A program made the position numbers and the translations under genes. Below, in pieces: positions 7,060 through 15,736 of a stretch of DNA of 27,959 bases. The first letter of the stretch is position 1; every line of letters begins with the position of its first letter. The stretch is from Thermoplasmata archaeon (GTDB taxonomy: Archaea > Thermoplasmatota > Thermoplasmata > Thermoplasmatales > Aciduliprofundaceae). The stretch covers positions 1 to 27,959 of the forward strand of contig JAGGTO010000123.1 of the NCBI GenBank assembly GCA_021163705.1. Direction: 5' to 3'. Below the pieces are notes generated by a model that saw only the letters and a list, made by a program, of their open reading frames with translations, made no database searches and had not been told where the DNA came from.

Positions 7060-8263
7060 ACTTCCTTTCATAGAGGGAAAAAAGTATGGGAGTTAAAATA
7101 ACTGTGAGCAAAGTTACTATCACAACCGATGCAAATAGAGATGCAGAGATTATTCCCTTTTCATAACCTAGGGTGAGAAGGACCATTTCCAGTGCCCCCC
7201 TTCCACCCATGGCTATTCCAACATATCCTGCAGCCCTATTATCAAGATGGAAAATCTTCGCTCCTAATCCACATCCCAAAAATTTGCCCAGAAGAGCCAT
7301 TATAGTTAAAATAATTATAAGATATATGAGTGAGGTATCGAATCCGAGATTGCTCATGACCTCTCCCAGGACTATTCCAACATATCCAAAGAATAGGGGA
7401 GTAAAAAGCGCATGGGAGTAGGAAGATATGTCATCTATGAGTTCTTCATAGGCTATTCTTCTTTTGAGCATTGGACCAACCTTCGAGCCCCACTTTCCAA
7501 CGATTAAACCACCGATATAGGCACCGATCACTACCTGCAAACCGGAGTACATAGCAGCTATGGCCATGAGGATGGCAAATAACACTGTAAATGTTAGAAG
7601 GACCTTCTCTCTCTGGGGCCCACTTCCTATGAGCTTATCCACCACAGATACCTTCTCAAATATATAGGGGATAAGAAGAAGCGTGATAACAATGAAGAGT
7701 ATAACTTTTACTGAAAGAAAGGATATGCTCCAAATGGATACTTCCTCGCCCAATGTTAAGGAACCCACAACTCCTATGAGAAACACGGCAATTATATCAT
7801 CTACAAAACTCGCACCCATGATGATGGCATGAATTTTTTTGGAGGCATTACTCTTTAGAAGGATTGTTGCACATACCTCCACAGCAGTGTTTGAAAGAAC
7901 GACGCTTATGAAAAGAGAGGACTGCAAATCAATGCCCATAACCCAGAGAGTCAGAAAAATGAAGCTCATAGAAAACAAGACACCCAGGATCCCCACCACT
8001 ATACTGGAAGTTTTATACTCCTGAAAGGACCTGAAATCCGTAAGAAGCCCGGAAAGGAGCATGAGAACTATAATGCCAAATTGACTGAAGAGCATGAGGG
8101 TTTCATTTGGTCTAACAAGGCCCAGTACAAGGGAGCTTAAAATCAGTCCTCCGAGAACCTCGCCTATAAGACTCTGAAATTTGAATCTCACAAAAAGTAA
8201 TCCCAAACTCCTGCCGATGAAAATTAGAAGAAGAATGTCAAGAAGAAAGCGACTTATGTCCAT
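7043..8263 (-). CDS. cation/proton antiporter, CPA2 family
   Basis: A 406-residue polytopic membrane protein with about twelve hydrophobic segments and almost no soluble part. Landmarks are LLSGLLTDFRSFQ near residue 70, the SFVDDIIAVF ion-site helix near 150 and GGRGALEMV near 357, in the order seen in KefB/NapA-like CPA2 antiporters. It would exchange Na+ or K+ for protons at the cytoplasmic membrane. No regulatory TrkA-N domain is attached. It is last in the aIF1A-rio1-KH run, 4 nt after the KH gene, and is probably cotranscribed; a functional link to translation is not evident. Confidence 0.85.
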   Translation of the reverse strand: MDISRFLLDILLLIFIGRSLGLLFVRFKFQSLIGEVLGGLILSSLVLGLVRPNETLMLFSQFGIIVLMLLSGLLTDFRSFQEYKTSSIVVGILGVLFSMSFIFLTLWVMGIDLQSSLFISVVLSNTAVEVCATILLKSNASKKIHAIIMGASFVDDIIAVFLIGVVGSLTLGEEVSIWSISFLSVKVILFIVITLLLIPYIFEKVSVVDKLIGSGPQREKVLLTFTVLFAILMAIAAMYSGLQVVIGAYIGGLIVGKWGSKVGPMLKRRIAYEELIDDISSYSHALFTPLFFGYVGIVLGEVMSNLGFDTSLIYLIIILTIMALLGKFLGCGLGAKIFHLDNRAAGYVGIAMGGRGALEMVLLTLGYEKGIISASLFASVVIVTLLTVILTPILFSLYERKFMASP

Positions 8264-8267
8264 TCAA

Positions 8268-8816
8268 TCACTGTATATAGTAATACTCCAGAGCGGAGTA
8301 TTTCATCTCTCTCCTCTTCTTCTCCAGGAAGTGATATATGGTGGCATGTTTACTGCCTCTCAAGAGCATCTCCACAGCCTTTTTGGCAATTTCAACCTGT
8401 GTATAGCTGCCAATTATGGCCACTGAATATTCATAGATGGATAGAGATGCGCCACTGAGCTCCTCTATTATTCTTCTTGTCTTTCCATTCTTGCCTATTA
8501 TTCTTCCCCTAAGAACTCTTATTCTGTTTTCCTTCTTACCCACAAACTCTTTGATATCCACAACTTCAAAATAGACATCCTCTCTGAAGATTCTCCAAGC
8601 TCGCTGTGGTGAAAAGCCATTTGCTACTGCCCTAACAAAATCTCTTGCCTTTAAAGCCATTACAGGATCGGCACGCGTATCATCAATAACAACATCCCCT
8701 TCCTGGGAATCTATGCTTATGGATACCCCGCTCCTGCTCTCCAGCTCTTTTTTAATCTCTCCATGCTTACCTATCAACGCACCTATCCTCGATTTTGGAA
8801 TCTTCAAATACATCAT
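8268..8816 (-). CDS. two-KH-domain RNA-binding protein (archaeal Dim2/Pno1-like)
   Basis: A 182-residue protein with two KH domains. The first has GxxG in IGKHGE (residues 15-20) and the second in RIIGKNGKTRR near residue 95. WRIFREDVYFEVVDIKEF lies between them, and a final helical tail resembles aDim2p. Archaeal Dim2p binds the 3' end of 16S rRNA and aIF2alpha during small subunit maturation; the role here is by homology. The start ATGATG directly follows the rio1 stop, with GAGGTGATTTAG as ribosome binding site. The neighbouring genes, Rio1 kinase and aIF1A, fit a shared place in 30S biogenesis and initiation. Confidence 0.9.
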   Translation of the reverse strand: MMYLKIPKSRIGALIGKHGEIKKELESRSGVSISIDSQEGDVVIDDTRADPVMALKARDFVRAVANGFSPQRAWRIFREDVYFEVVDIKEFVGKKENRIRVLRGRIIGKNGKTRRIIEELSGASLSIYEYSVAIIGSYTQVEIAKKAVEMLLRGSKHATIYHFLEKKRREMKYSALEYYYIQ

Positions 8817-9581
8817 CTAAATCACCTCTAACTCTTTAACCAGCTCTCTCTCCTCAATCCTTATTCCCATCTTATTTAAAACCCTTACCATATTTTTAAT
8901 ATCTCTCACTAGAAGCTCATCCGCCATGGGATGATCCACAGGCACTGCCTGCGCCACATCTATTATATAGGGTTTCTCTTCCCATACTAATATATTGTAC
9001 TCACTTAGATCTCCATGAACAAGTTTTGCCTTCATCATCTTTCTCATCTCCTCTATAATGCAATATCCAACTTCCTTAGAAACATCCTCCATCACATTTT
9101 TTAAAAGAGGAGCAGGTATGGATTCATCGCCTATATACTCCATAACAAGAATATTTTTCCATATGGCCACAGGCTTGGGAACATTCACATTGCTGCGATA
9201 GTAATCAGAAAGATTTCTAAACTCCTTTCTTGCCCATATGAGAACTATAGTGTCCCTTGTCTTGTGAATATGTGCAAATCTATCATCACCGTCTATGAAC
9301 CTGGATAGACCCTTATAGTTGATTGTGCTCATCCTGTAAACCTTCACCGCCAGAAAACCTTCTTTGCCTATTGCTCTGAAAACATCACCCTCCTTCCCTG
9401 TGGATATGGGAAATTCCACCTCCTCTATGACCCCTTTCTTTAATAACTTGTAAAATGCAAGTAATGTTCTCTTATCAAATACCCCTCCATAGGCTTTTCT
9501 ATCATCCATGTCCTTCTCTCTTCTCTCCTCCCGATACGGGATTATCTTCTCATACAAATATTCATCAATCTCCTTTCTCAT
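8817..9581 (-). CDS. rio1: Rio1-type serine/threonine protein kinase
   Basis: A 254-residue atypical kinase. The ATP-binding loop STGKEGDVF is at residues 60-68, the catalytic lysine in LAVKVYR at K80, the catalytic loop HGDLSEYN at 189-196 (D191, N196) and the metal aspartate in IIDVAQ at D208. Rio1 kinases act as ATPases that release factors from pre-40S/30S particles. The SK insertion and the short N-terminal winged-helix-free start are as in archaeal Rio1. The ATG overlaps the aIF1A stop (ATGA) and no ribosome binding site is seen, so translation is probably coupled. The order aIF1A-Rio1-KH is common in euryarchaea. Confidence 0.94.
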   Translation of the reverse strand: MRKEIDEYLYEKIIPYREERREKDMDDRKAYGGVFDKRTLLAFYKLLKKGVIEEVEFPISTGKEGDVFRAIGKEGFLAVKVYRMSTINYKGLSRFIDGDDRFAHIHKTRDTIVLIWARKEFRNLSDYYRSNVNVPKPVAIWKNILVMEYIGDESIPAPLLKNVMEDVSKEVGYCIIEEMRKMMKAKLVHGDLSEYNILVWEEKPYIIDVAQAVPVDHPMADELLVRDIKNMVRVLNKMGIRIEERELVKELEVI

Positions 9582-9886
9582 TTCCCAAACACATCCAGAA
9601 GCTCAGGCAGTTTTTTATTCCTACTTAAATATCCCGCCTGAGTCCTCGTGTATCTATATATCACATCAGCCTTCTCATCCTGAAACTCCCAGGGCCTGAT
9701 TATAATAAGATCCCCTTCCTTAATCCACATCCTCCTCTTAATTTTACCTGGAATTCTCGCCATCCTAGACTTTCCATCGGCACACATAACTATCATTCGG
9801 GAGCCACCCAATATCTTATCAACTATGGCAAACATCTCTCCCTTGTTCCGATCCGGCAACGGAACTCTTGTAACCTCATCTGTCAC
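9578..9886 (-). CDS. eif1A: translation initiation factor aIF1A
   Basis: A 102-residue S1/OB-fold initiation factor. The beta-barrel core holds VDKILGGSRMIVMCADGKSR (residues 22-41), ARIPGKIKRRMWI and EGDLIIIRPWEFQDEKADVI, all characteristic of eIF1A/aIF1A. It binds the ribosomal A site during initiation. The start is GTG at 9886, supported by GGTGAT five nt upstream (9892-9897). A TATA-like TTAATATAG at about 9918-9931 precedes it. It is the first gene of the aIF1A-rio1-KH-antiporter operon. Confidence 0.95.
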   Translation of the reverse strand: MTDEVTRVPLPDRNKGEMFAIVDKILGGSRMIVMCADGKSRMARIPGKIKRRMWIKEGDLIIIRPWEFQDEKADVIYRYTRTQAGYLSRNKKLPELLDVFGK

Positions 9887-9917
9887 TCTTTATCACCGAG
9901 AAGGATTATTATATCCC

Positions 9918-9931
9918 CTCTATATTAATCT
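9918..9931 (-). promoter_or_regulatory. TATA region of the aIF1A operon
   Basis: Minus-strand GATTAATATAGAGG lies about 25 nt before the likely transcript start near 9900, leaving a short leader that contains the GGTGAT ribosome binding site. A second AT-rich block, GATATAATAATC (9903-9914), is too close to the start codon to serve this leader. Confidence 0.4.
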
Positions 9932-9951
9932 ATCGCTATTTTTCTGTTCTG

Positions 9952-9975
9952 AAAAGAAAAATTAAGAAAAAAGAG
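9952..9975 (-). terminator. T-rich terminator of the solute-binding protein gene
   Basis: Just after the stop codon at 9978 the minus strand carries TCTTTTTTCTT and TTTTTCTTTT. Oligo-T runs of this kind are the usual archaeal intrinsic terminator. No hairpin is needed or seen. Confidence 0.5.
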
Positions 9976-9977
9976 AA

Positions 9978-12900
9978 TTATTCCTCTGGTTCTTCCTCAT
10001 TCGAGCTCTCTTCTTCTATCTCTTCACCTTCCTCTTCAGAGAGCTCCTCAGACGGCTCCTCTTCCTTAACTGCCTTGCTCACTCCCTGTTTCTTTCCTAC
10101 CATATACATTACTGGAGAGAGTACAAGAAATATCACGAAGAGTCCAAGGAATACATACTCCATATTTGTTGCTGATTCTTTCTCTTCTTTGAGTTCCTTG
10201 TAACTTTTGTTGAGATCATCGTACTTCTTCTGCAGTTCATTTAACTCATTTGTAAGCTTTGGAACTTTGTTTAGCTCCTTCTGTAGCTCTCCCATATTTG
10301 CATATTTACCCTTCACAGAGAAGGCTATAAAGAACTCCTTCTCTCCATCTACCAGCACTGATGCACTGCACAGCGATGAAACTAAAGAATTTGGGGCTCT
10401 GTATGCGAAGGATACCTTACCCTCAGAATCTGTCTTCTTGGTATCCACATCAATATATCCACTTCCAGGTGTTATTTTTATCTCTCTGTTAGCCAACGGC
10501 TTGCCTGTTAATCCACCTATGAAGCTTAGAGTGATTGTTGCCGTGCCATTTGCCTGTACCTCAGAGGGCTCTATGCTTATATCCTTGAGGATAACCATTG
10601 AGCTCATCTCTCCAACCTGGGAGAGATAGGGTACCAGGAACTCGTACTTGTTATCCCCTATGGTATGATCCCCTGAACTCAACCTAACTGTAAATTTGAC
10701 TATGCCATCATTCATCTGGGATGCTATACCTGCTGTGAATGCGGCTGTACCATCGCTTCCTGTAGTAACCGTTGTGGAGCTAGAATATATTCCAATACTC
10801 CAGCTAACCTGCAAATTTGCATTTTCTAGAGGACCACTGGCATCTACAACCTTTATTGTTACATTTGCACTCAGATCTTCATCAGTGAAGTATGGCTTAT
10901 CCATTGTAAATTCCGATATGCCCATTATTGGTACTCTTTCAAGTATAAAACCTTCCTTTACACCAAAGAGCATTGGATACTCGAGAGTTGCACCGAGCCA
11001 TAGACCCATTCCGATACCTGGATCCACCCACGCATCAACATACACTGCCTGATCTCCTATGAGCAGATTTGTAGTTGCAATTACCGTGGCTTCACCATTG
11101 CTATCGGTTGTGAATGAATAGTAATCACCCAAAAATGGATTGTATATCCTGTGCTCATCATCTGGCCAGGCTGCTCCAGGACCATAGTTTGTAGCAAATA
11201 ACCCAAAGAATCCGGAGACATTTGCTGCTGGTGTGCCATCTGTGTTGTAAACCTTAACCTTCACATTTATCTCATCACATCCCTTAACAGTGGAAGGCGA
11301 TATGGAGAGATCCATGCCGTAATTAACACTCCAGGGTCCCGTGGAAGGATCCGAGCCTGTGGCATTACCTACATAGATTTCAACGCTATCAAACGCAGAG
11401 TAGGTATCCTTGGTATAGGTCCTAACTATATATGGCCTGTTTATATTATTCACGGCGGTCATTGTGAATGTTACCTCTCCATTTGAATCTGTTGTCTTGT
11501 GATCTGCGTCAAACTGCACATTGGTCGTATCAATATTCACAGCTCCATTGGAGTAAATTGCCTCAATATACACATCATGATCGGCCACAGGATCGCCATT
11601 ATTATCCACCACTTTGACTTTTATATCTGTGCTCTGACCTGCAGTTAGGCCATATGCACTTACAGATTCTATGCTTACCTTGTACCAAGAACTACCGCTT
11701 GTTTGAATTGGAATGTAGAGCTCAGCGCTCTGTAACTCAGAAAGTATGGTATCGTTAATCTTTATCTGTGCCTTCACTACATCCATCAAATTCATATTCA
11801 CAATGGTAGGTGGAGCTGTATAGGTAAAGGTTGCCACACCATTTGCATCCGTTTGAGCATAGGGCTGAATGCTCCCTGAGGTTTCCTCTGTTAGTATGGT
11901 AACATTCACATCCTTTAGGGGATTGCCAAACAAATCGGTCACTGTGGCTTTGATTGTGGCACTTTCTCCAGGAGAGAGAATATTTTTGTCTATATTTAAA
12001 CTCAGTCTCACAGCATTCTTGGGCAAATACACCTTCACATCCTTGCTTCCTGTATAGTTATAATATTCATTACCTATGATTGCTGCCATTGAATAAGTCA
12101 CCTTAACAGGCTCGTCGTACAAATGGAATGCTAGAGGAATTTCAAATTGGATGCCTCCATCACTTCCAGTTGTGCCGTTGTAAATGAAACCATTAGTTGC
12201 GGTAATTGTAACTTTCACATTTGGAATTGGCACACCATTTATATCGGTTACATATGCAACTCCCTTGATTTCCCTTCCAGCATAGGCAGCATCAGGGAGA
12301 TACACATGAAGCACTGCACCATTGTATGCGGAAGATATCTCGCTCACCGCTACATGGGGTTTCTCTCCACCTCCAGGATGATGAAGTTGCCCTATGCTAA
12401 ATATGTTCATTATCCCGGCATAAGCAGGCACCCATCCCTGCCATATATCTTTTCTGTATCCTGTTAGGAACTTGCGATAGCAAAGCGTTACCCAGGGTAA
12501 ATCTTGCATGAGTATACCCTGTAAATCCTTGATCAACTTTATTCTCTTCTGAGTATCCATCTCATGATCGATCTCATCCAGAAGCTTATCCACCTTTGGA
12601 TTACTGTAACCCGCCATATTATTTCCCACAGGTGATGCATACTTGCTGTAGAAGAACATCTTGAGGTATGTCTCAGGGAATGGAGAGCCTGTGGAATAGC
12701 CCATAACCAGCATATCAAAGTCCACCTGAATGATCATCTTTGACACTAGGGTGCCAAAATCAAGCGGTGTATTTATTATGTTTATGCCTGCCCTTCTCAG
12801 ATTATTTTGAATAATTATTCCTATATCAGCCATGATGGGAGAGTAATCCTTGGTGGGGGAAAGTATCGACAGCTTCAGAGGCTTTCCTCCTGGAGCCTCT

Positions 12901-14147
12901 CTCCACCCATCTCCATTTACATCAACATATCCCGCCTGATCAAATATCCGGGATGCCGCATTCAGATCAAAATCCGGAGGTACTGCGGATGTATTTATGT
13001 ACGCTCCCGATATTATGGCTATGGGCACGGTTCCCTTTGTGGCAAATCCTTGAGAGAGTGTGGTAACAATATAGTCCCTATCAATGGTATGGGCCACAGC
13101 CTTTCTGAAGGATAGATCGTCCATGGGTGATCTTCGCATATTGAACGGCATGAAGTAGAAGTTATCTCCCTGTATGATCTCTATTCCTATGTTTGGATCG
13201 AGCTTTAGGCTCTTGTAATAACCAACAAGCACATCTGCAAGATGCACCTCTCCCTTTCTAAGGGCAAGAATTGAAGTATCGGCGCTGTTATACACCTTAA
13301 ATACCAGCCTCCTAACATGCTGTGGGTAAATGGGCCAGTTCTTTCCTTCCCATCTCACTGTAAAGTCCTTTCCCCAGTAATCCTCGTTTCTATCAAAAAC
13401 CACATATGCACCAATTTTCCATTCTGTAAATTTGAAAGGTCCAGTGCCCATGGCGGCTGCTCCTTCTGATGGATTGTTTCCATAGCTGTAATCAAGGATA
13501 ACATCATCGCTATCTCCAGTACCTGCAGATTTCACATGATCTTTCCAGATATGCAACGGCATAATAGGCTGGTTAAGAACCACATGATATAAGAGAGGAT
13601 ATGGCTGGTAGAGATGGAAAGCCACCGTATAATCATCTATTTTTTCCACACCCACATGGGATATCCCATTCCCATCATAGAGTTTCCATCTTGCATCTGG
13701 CCATATCAGGGATTCTAGATTGTTACTATATAACGGATTATAGGCCAGCGTTTGATATGTGAATACAACATCATCTGCAGTCATCTCCACACCATCGTGG
13801 AATTTTATTCCCTTCCTCAAATGCACGGTGACATTGAGACCATCTGGTGTATCCACCGTATAATTTTCAGCCATGTTGAGATATGCAATAAGATCCGGTG
13901 TGTAACCCATCAAAGTATCATAGCACCACGCCAGAGCTCCCGTTTTTACCGCAAGATAGGAGCCTGGATCAAACATGTTGAGGCTTTCTATATCCTCACG
14001 AATTGCCACTATTAGGGTATCCTCGTTGATATTCTCTGCTTTTATGGAACTCGCTGATGCATTGGATGCTAGCACTGAAAAGCTCGCTAGAATCATCAGC
14101 AATACCATCACTAGCATCACACCTATTTTTAAATTTTTTCCATTCAT
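9978..14147 (-). CDS. giant family-5 solute-binding protein with Ig-like repeats and membrane anchor
   Basis: A 1389-residue surface protein. A signal segment (residues 5-32) is followed by a peptide/oligopeptide-binding SBP_bac_5 domain to about residue 600, including VHLRKGIKFHDGVEMTADDV and AVAHTIDRDYI. Six Ig/invasin-like modules follow to about 1270, each built on a G-x-P opening strand and a closing TDANGVATFTY-type strand. Then come a coiled coil (NKVPKLTNELNELQKKYDDL), one transmembrane helix (MEYVFLGLFVIFLVLSPVMY) and a Glu-rich cytoplasmic tail. It probably captures peptides at the cell surface. The ATG at 14147 is preferred to the upstream TTG because GGTGGTGA directly precedes it. 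No permease or ATPase of this transporter class is nearby. An Lrp/AsnC gene is divergent from it. Confidence 0.9.
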   Translation of the reverse strand: MNGKNLKIGVMLVMVLLMILASFSVLASNASASSIKAENINEDTLIVAIREDIESLNMFDPGSYLAVKTGALAWCYDTLMGYTPDLIAYLNMAENYTVDTPDGLNVTVHLRKGIKFHDGVEMTADDVVFTYQTLAYNPLYSNNLESLIWPDARWKLYDGNGISHVGVEKIDDYTVAFHLYQPYPLLYHVVLNQPIMPLHIWKDHVKSAGTGDSDDVILDYSYGNNPSEGAAAMGTGPFKFTEWKIGAYVVFDRNEDYWGKDFTVRWEGKNWPIYPQHVRRLVFKVYNSADTSILALRKGEVHLADVLVGYYKSLKLDPNIGIEIIQGDNFYFMPFNMRRSPMDDLSFRKAVAHTIDRDYIVTTLSQGFATKGTVPIAIISGAYINTSAVPPDFDLNAASRIFDQAGYVDVNGDGWREAPGGKPLKLSILSPTKDYSPIMADIGIIIQNNLRRAGINIINTPLDFGTLVSKMIIQVDFDMLVMGYSTGSPFPETYLKMFFYSKYASPVGNNMAGYSNPKVDKLLDEIDHEMDTQKRIKLIKDLQGILMQDLPWVTLCYRKFLTGYRKDIWQGWVPAYAGIMNIFSIGQLHHPGGGEKPHVAVSEISSAYNGAVLHVYLPDAAYAGREIKGVAYVTDINGVPIPNVKVTITATNGFIYNGTTGSDGGIQFEIPLAFHLYDEPVKVTYSMAAIIGNEYYNYTGSKDVKVYLPKNAVRLSLNIDKNILSPGESATIKATVTDLFGNPLKDVNVTILTEETSGSIQPYAQTDANGVATFTYTAPPTIVNMNLMDVVKAQIKINDTILSELQSAELYIPIQTSGSSWYKVSIESVSAYGLTAGQSTDIKVKVVDNNGDPVADHDVYIEAIYSNGAVNIDTTNVQFDADHKTTDSNGEVTFTMTAVNNINRPYIVRTYTKDTYSAFDSVEIYVGNATGSDPSTGPWSVNYGMDLSISPSTVKGCDEINVKVKVYNTDGTPAANVSGFFGLFATNYGPGAAWPDDEHRIYNPFLGDYYSFTTDSNGEATVIATTNLLIGDQAVYVDAWVDPGIGMGLWLGATLEYPMLFGVKEGFILERVPIMGISEFTMDKPYFTDEDLSANVTIKVVDASGPLENANLQVSWSIGIYSSSTTVTTGSDGTAAFTAGIASQMNDGIVKFTVRLSSGDHTIGDNKYEFLVPYLSQVGEMSSMVILKDISIEPSEVQANGTATITLSFIGGLTGKPLANREIKITPGSGYIDVDTKKTDSEGKVSFAYRAPNSLVSSLCSASVLVDGEKEFFIAFSVKGKYANMGELQKELNKVPKLTNELNELQKKYDDLNKSYKELKEEKESATNMEYVFLGLFVIFLVLSPVMYMVGKKQGVSKAVKEEEPSEELSEEEGEEIEEESSNEEEPEE

Positions 14148-14351
14148 TTTTTTCACCACCCAACAATGGTTCAATAATTAAACCCGAATATAGTTATTTC
14201 GCCAAAAATATAGAAAATATTTCATCAAAATGACCATCAAGTTTAAATACACAATAATTCAGAAGGTTTTAAACTCATAATTTTGAATCCGAACTTATTA
14301 AATATGTGTTGAAGATATCCATATGGTTGGAAATGGGAACCGGTGATAGGT
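14148..14351. promoter_or_regulatory. divergent promoter region between the solute-binding protein and Lrp genes
   Basis: An AT-rich 204-nt spacer. It holds an inverted repeat AGTTTAAA (14240-14247) / TTTAAACT (14268-14275), with centres 28 nt apart. A plus-strand TATA-like TTATTAAATATG (14295-14306) fits a transcript reaching the GGTGAT before the Lrp gene. A minus-strand ACTATATTC (about 14186-14194) could serve the solute-binding protein gene. The repeat is a candidate Lrp operator by position; this is inference. Confidence 0.45.
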
Positions 14352-14777
14352 ATGGACGATAGAGATAGGAAAATACTGGAAATACTATTAAAGGACTCTA
14401 GAACTTCTTATTCAGATATTGCTAAACTCCTGGGCATAAGTGATACTGCTGTGAGAAAGAGAATAAAAAATCTAGAAGATATGGGAATCATAAGAGGTTA
14501 TACGATATCAGTGGATCCTCACCAGATTGGCTATAAATGTATCGCCATAGTTGGAATTGACACCGAGGCTGACAAATTTTATAAAATTGCACAGAAACTT
14601 AAAGAAATGGACTTCGTGAAATGTCTGGATATCACAGTGGGAGAAAATATGATAGTTGCAGAGATATGGGCGGAAGATGGAGAGGCCCTTGCCCACATCC
14701 TTTCTGAGAAAATAGGAAAAATGGAAGGGATCCGAAGAATAAAATCTTCGGTTGTTCTCCAGAAATTAAAAGGGTGA
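14352..14777 (+). CDS. Lrp/AsnC family transcriptional regulator
   Basis: A 141-residue regulator. The N-terminal winged helix (DRKILEILLKDSRTSYSDIA, then LGISDTAVRKRIKNLEDMGI) occupies residues 3-50, and a RAM effector-binding domain fills the rest. Lrp proteins sense amino acids or metabolic state and bind palindromes as dimers to octamers. The ATG at 14352 is chosen for the GGTGAT four nt upstream at 14343; a GTG at 14343 would put that site inside the gene. It is divergent from the large peptide-binding protein gene, which makes that gene and itself likely targets. Confidence 0.92.
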   Translation: MDDRDRKILEILLKDSRTSYSDIAKLLGISDTAVRKRIKNLEDMGIIRGYTISVDPHQIGYKCIAIVGIDTEADKFYKIAQKLKEMDFVKCLDITVGENMIVAEIWAEDGEALAHILSEKIGKMEGIRRIKSSVVLQKLKG

Positions 14778-14781
14778 TTTT

Positions 14782-15732
14782 TCATTTGAGCATGATGTCC
14801 TCATATGCAGATAACGCGGCCATGGCACCCTGGCCTGCTGCTATTATGATTTGACCGGCATAGCCGGTAACATCTCCAGCCGCATACACCCGAGGAACAT
14901 TTGTTCTCATGCTCAAATCCACCTTTATATAGCCCTTATCATCTGTTTCTACACCCAGTTTTCGAGCAAGTTCGCTTATGGGGATAAGTCCCACATAGAT
15001 GAATACACCGTCCACATTTATCTCCTTTCTTTCTCCTGAGTTTCTCTCCAAATACACTATCTTTTCAACCTTATCCTTACCTTCAATAGCTCGGACTTCC
15101 ACATTGGTATAATATGGAATATCCCTCTCTTGAATTATCTTCTGATATGCCTTCTCACACATATATCTGGGCATGTACTCCAAAATCACTGGCTCCACGC
15201 CTATATCTTTGAGATATATGGCAGCTATGGCTCCAGAGTTTCCGCCACCTATCACTGCCACCTTTTTCCCTCGGAAGAAGTAACCATCGCAGGTCACACA
15301 GTAGGATACTCCCTTTCCTAAAAATTCGTTCTCTCCAGGTACATTTAGTTTTTTATGGGTGGTTCCTGTGGCAAATATTATCCCCTTTGTCTTGTATTCT
15401 CCTCTCTCTGTCTTCACCATATAGTTTTCTCCATCTTTTATTATCTCTCTCACTTCATTTCTCTCTGAAATCTCCAGATATTCCATAGCATGCTCCTTGA
15501 AGGCCTTAACAAGATCCTCTCCCTTAATTCCCTTAAAACCTAGGTAGTTCTCAACAAAGGGTGCTTCTTCCGCCAGTCCTCCTGCGTTGCCCTTGTCCAC
15601 TATCATAGCACTCAATCCTGCCCTGGTGGCGTATATACCAGCACTTAGCCCTGCGGGACCTCCTCCAATTATGAGAACATCCACCTCTTTGCTCTCCTTC
15701 CCTGCAGTTGGTAGCACGAATCCGAAGTTCAT
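14782..15732 (-). CDS. trxB: thioredoxin reductase-like flavoprotein
   Basis: A 316-residue two-domain flavoprotein. The FAD Rossmann motif GGGPAGLSAGIY starts at residue 23, the redox-active CVTC is at 145-148 inside the pyridine nucleotide domain, GGGNSG is at 162-167, and the closing FAD motif YAAGDVTGYAGQI lies near 280. Where NADPH enzymes carry HRR after the second strand, this protein has LEYMPRYMC (184-192), as in the Thermoplasma acidophilum type. The ATG has GGTGAT three nt upstream. It begins 4 nt after the protein disulfide oxidoreductase gene, its likely electron acceptor. Confidence 0.93.
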   Translation of the reverse strand: MNFGFVLPTAGKESKEVDVLIIGGGPAGLSAGIYATRAGLSAMIVDKGNAGGLAEEAPFVENYLGFKGIKGEDLVKAFKEHAMEYLEISERNEVREIIKDGENYMVKTERGEYKTKGIIFATGTTHKKLNVPGENEFLGKGVSYCVTCDGYFFRGKKVAVIGGGNSGAIAAIYLKDIGVEPVILEYMPRYMCEKAYQKIIQERDIPYYTNVEVRAIEGKDKVEKIVYLERNSGERKEINVDGVFIYVGLIPISELARKLGVETDDKGYIKVDLSMRTNVPRVYAAGDVTGYAGQIIIAAGQGAMAALSAYEDIMLK

Positions 15733-15736
15733 GGGA

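Noticed and set aside
14579..14785. Minus-strand small reading frame after the thioredoxin reductase gene
   Set aside because: It is a shadow of the Lrp/AsnC gene with no start signal.
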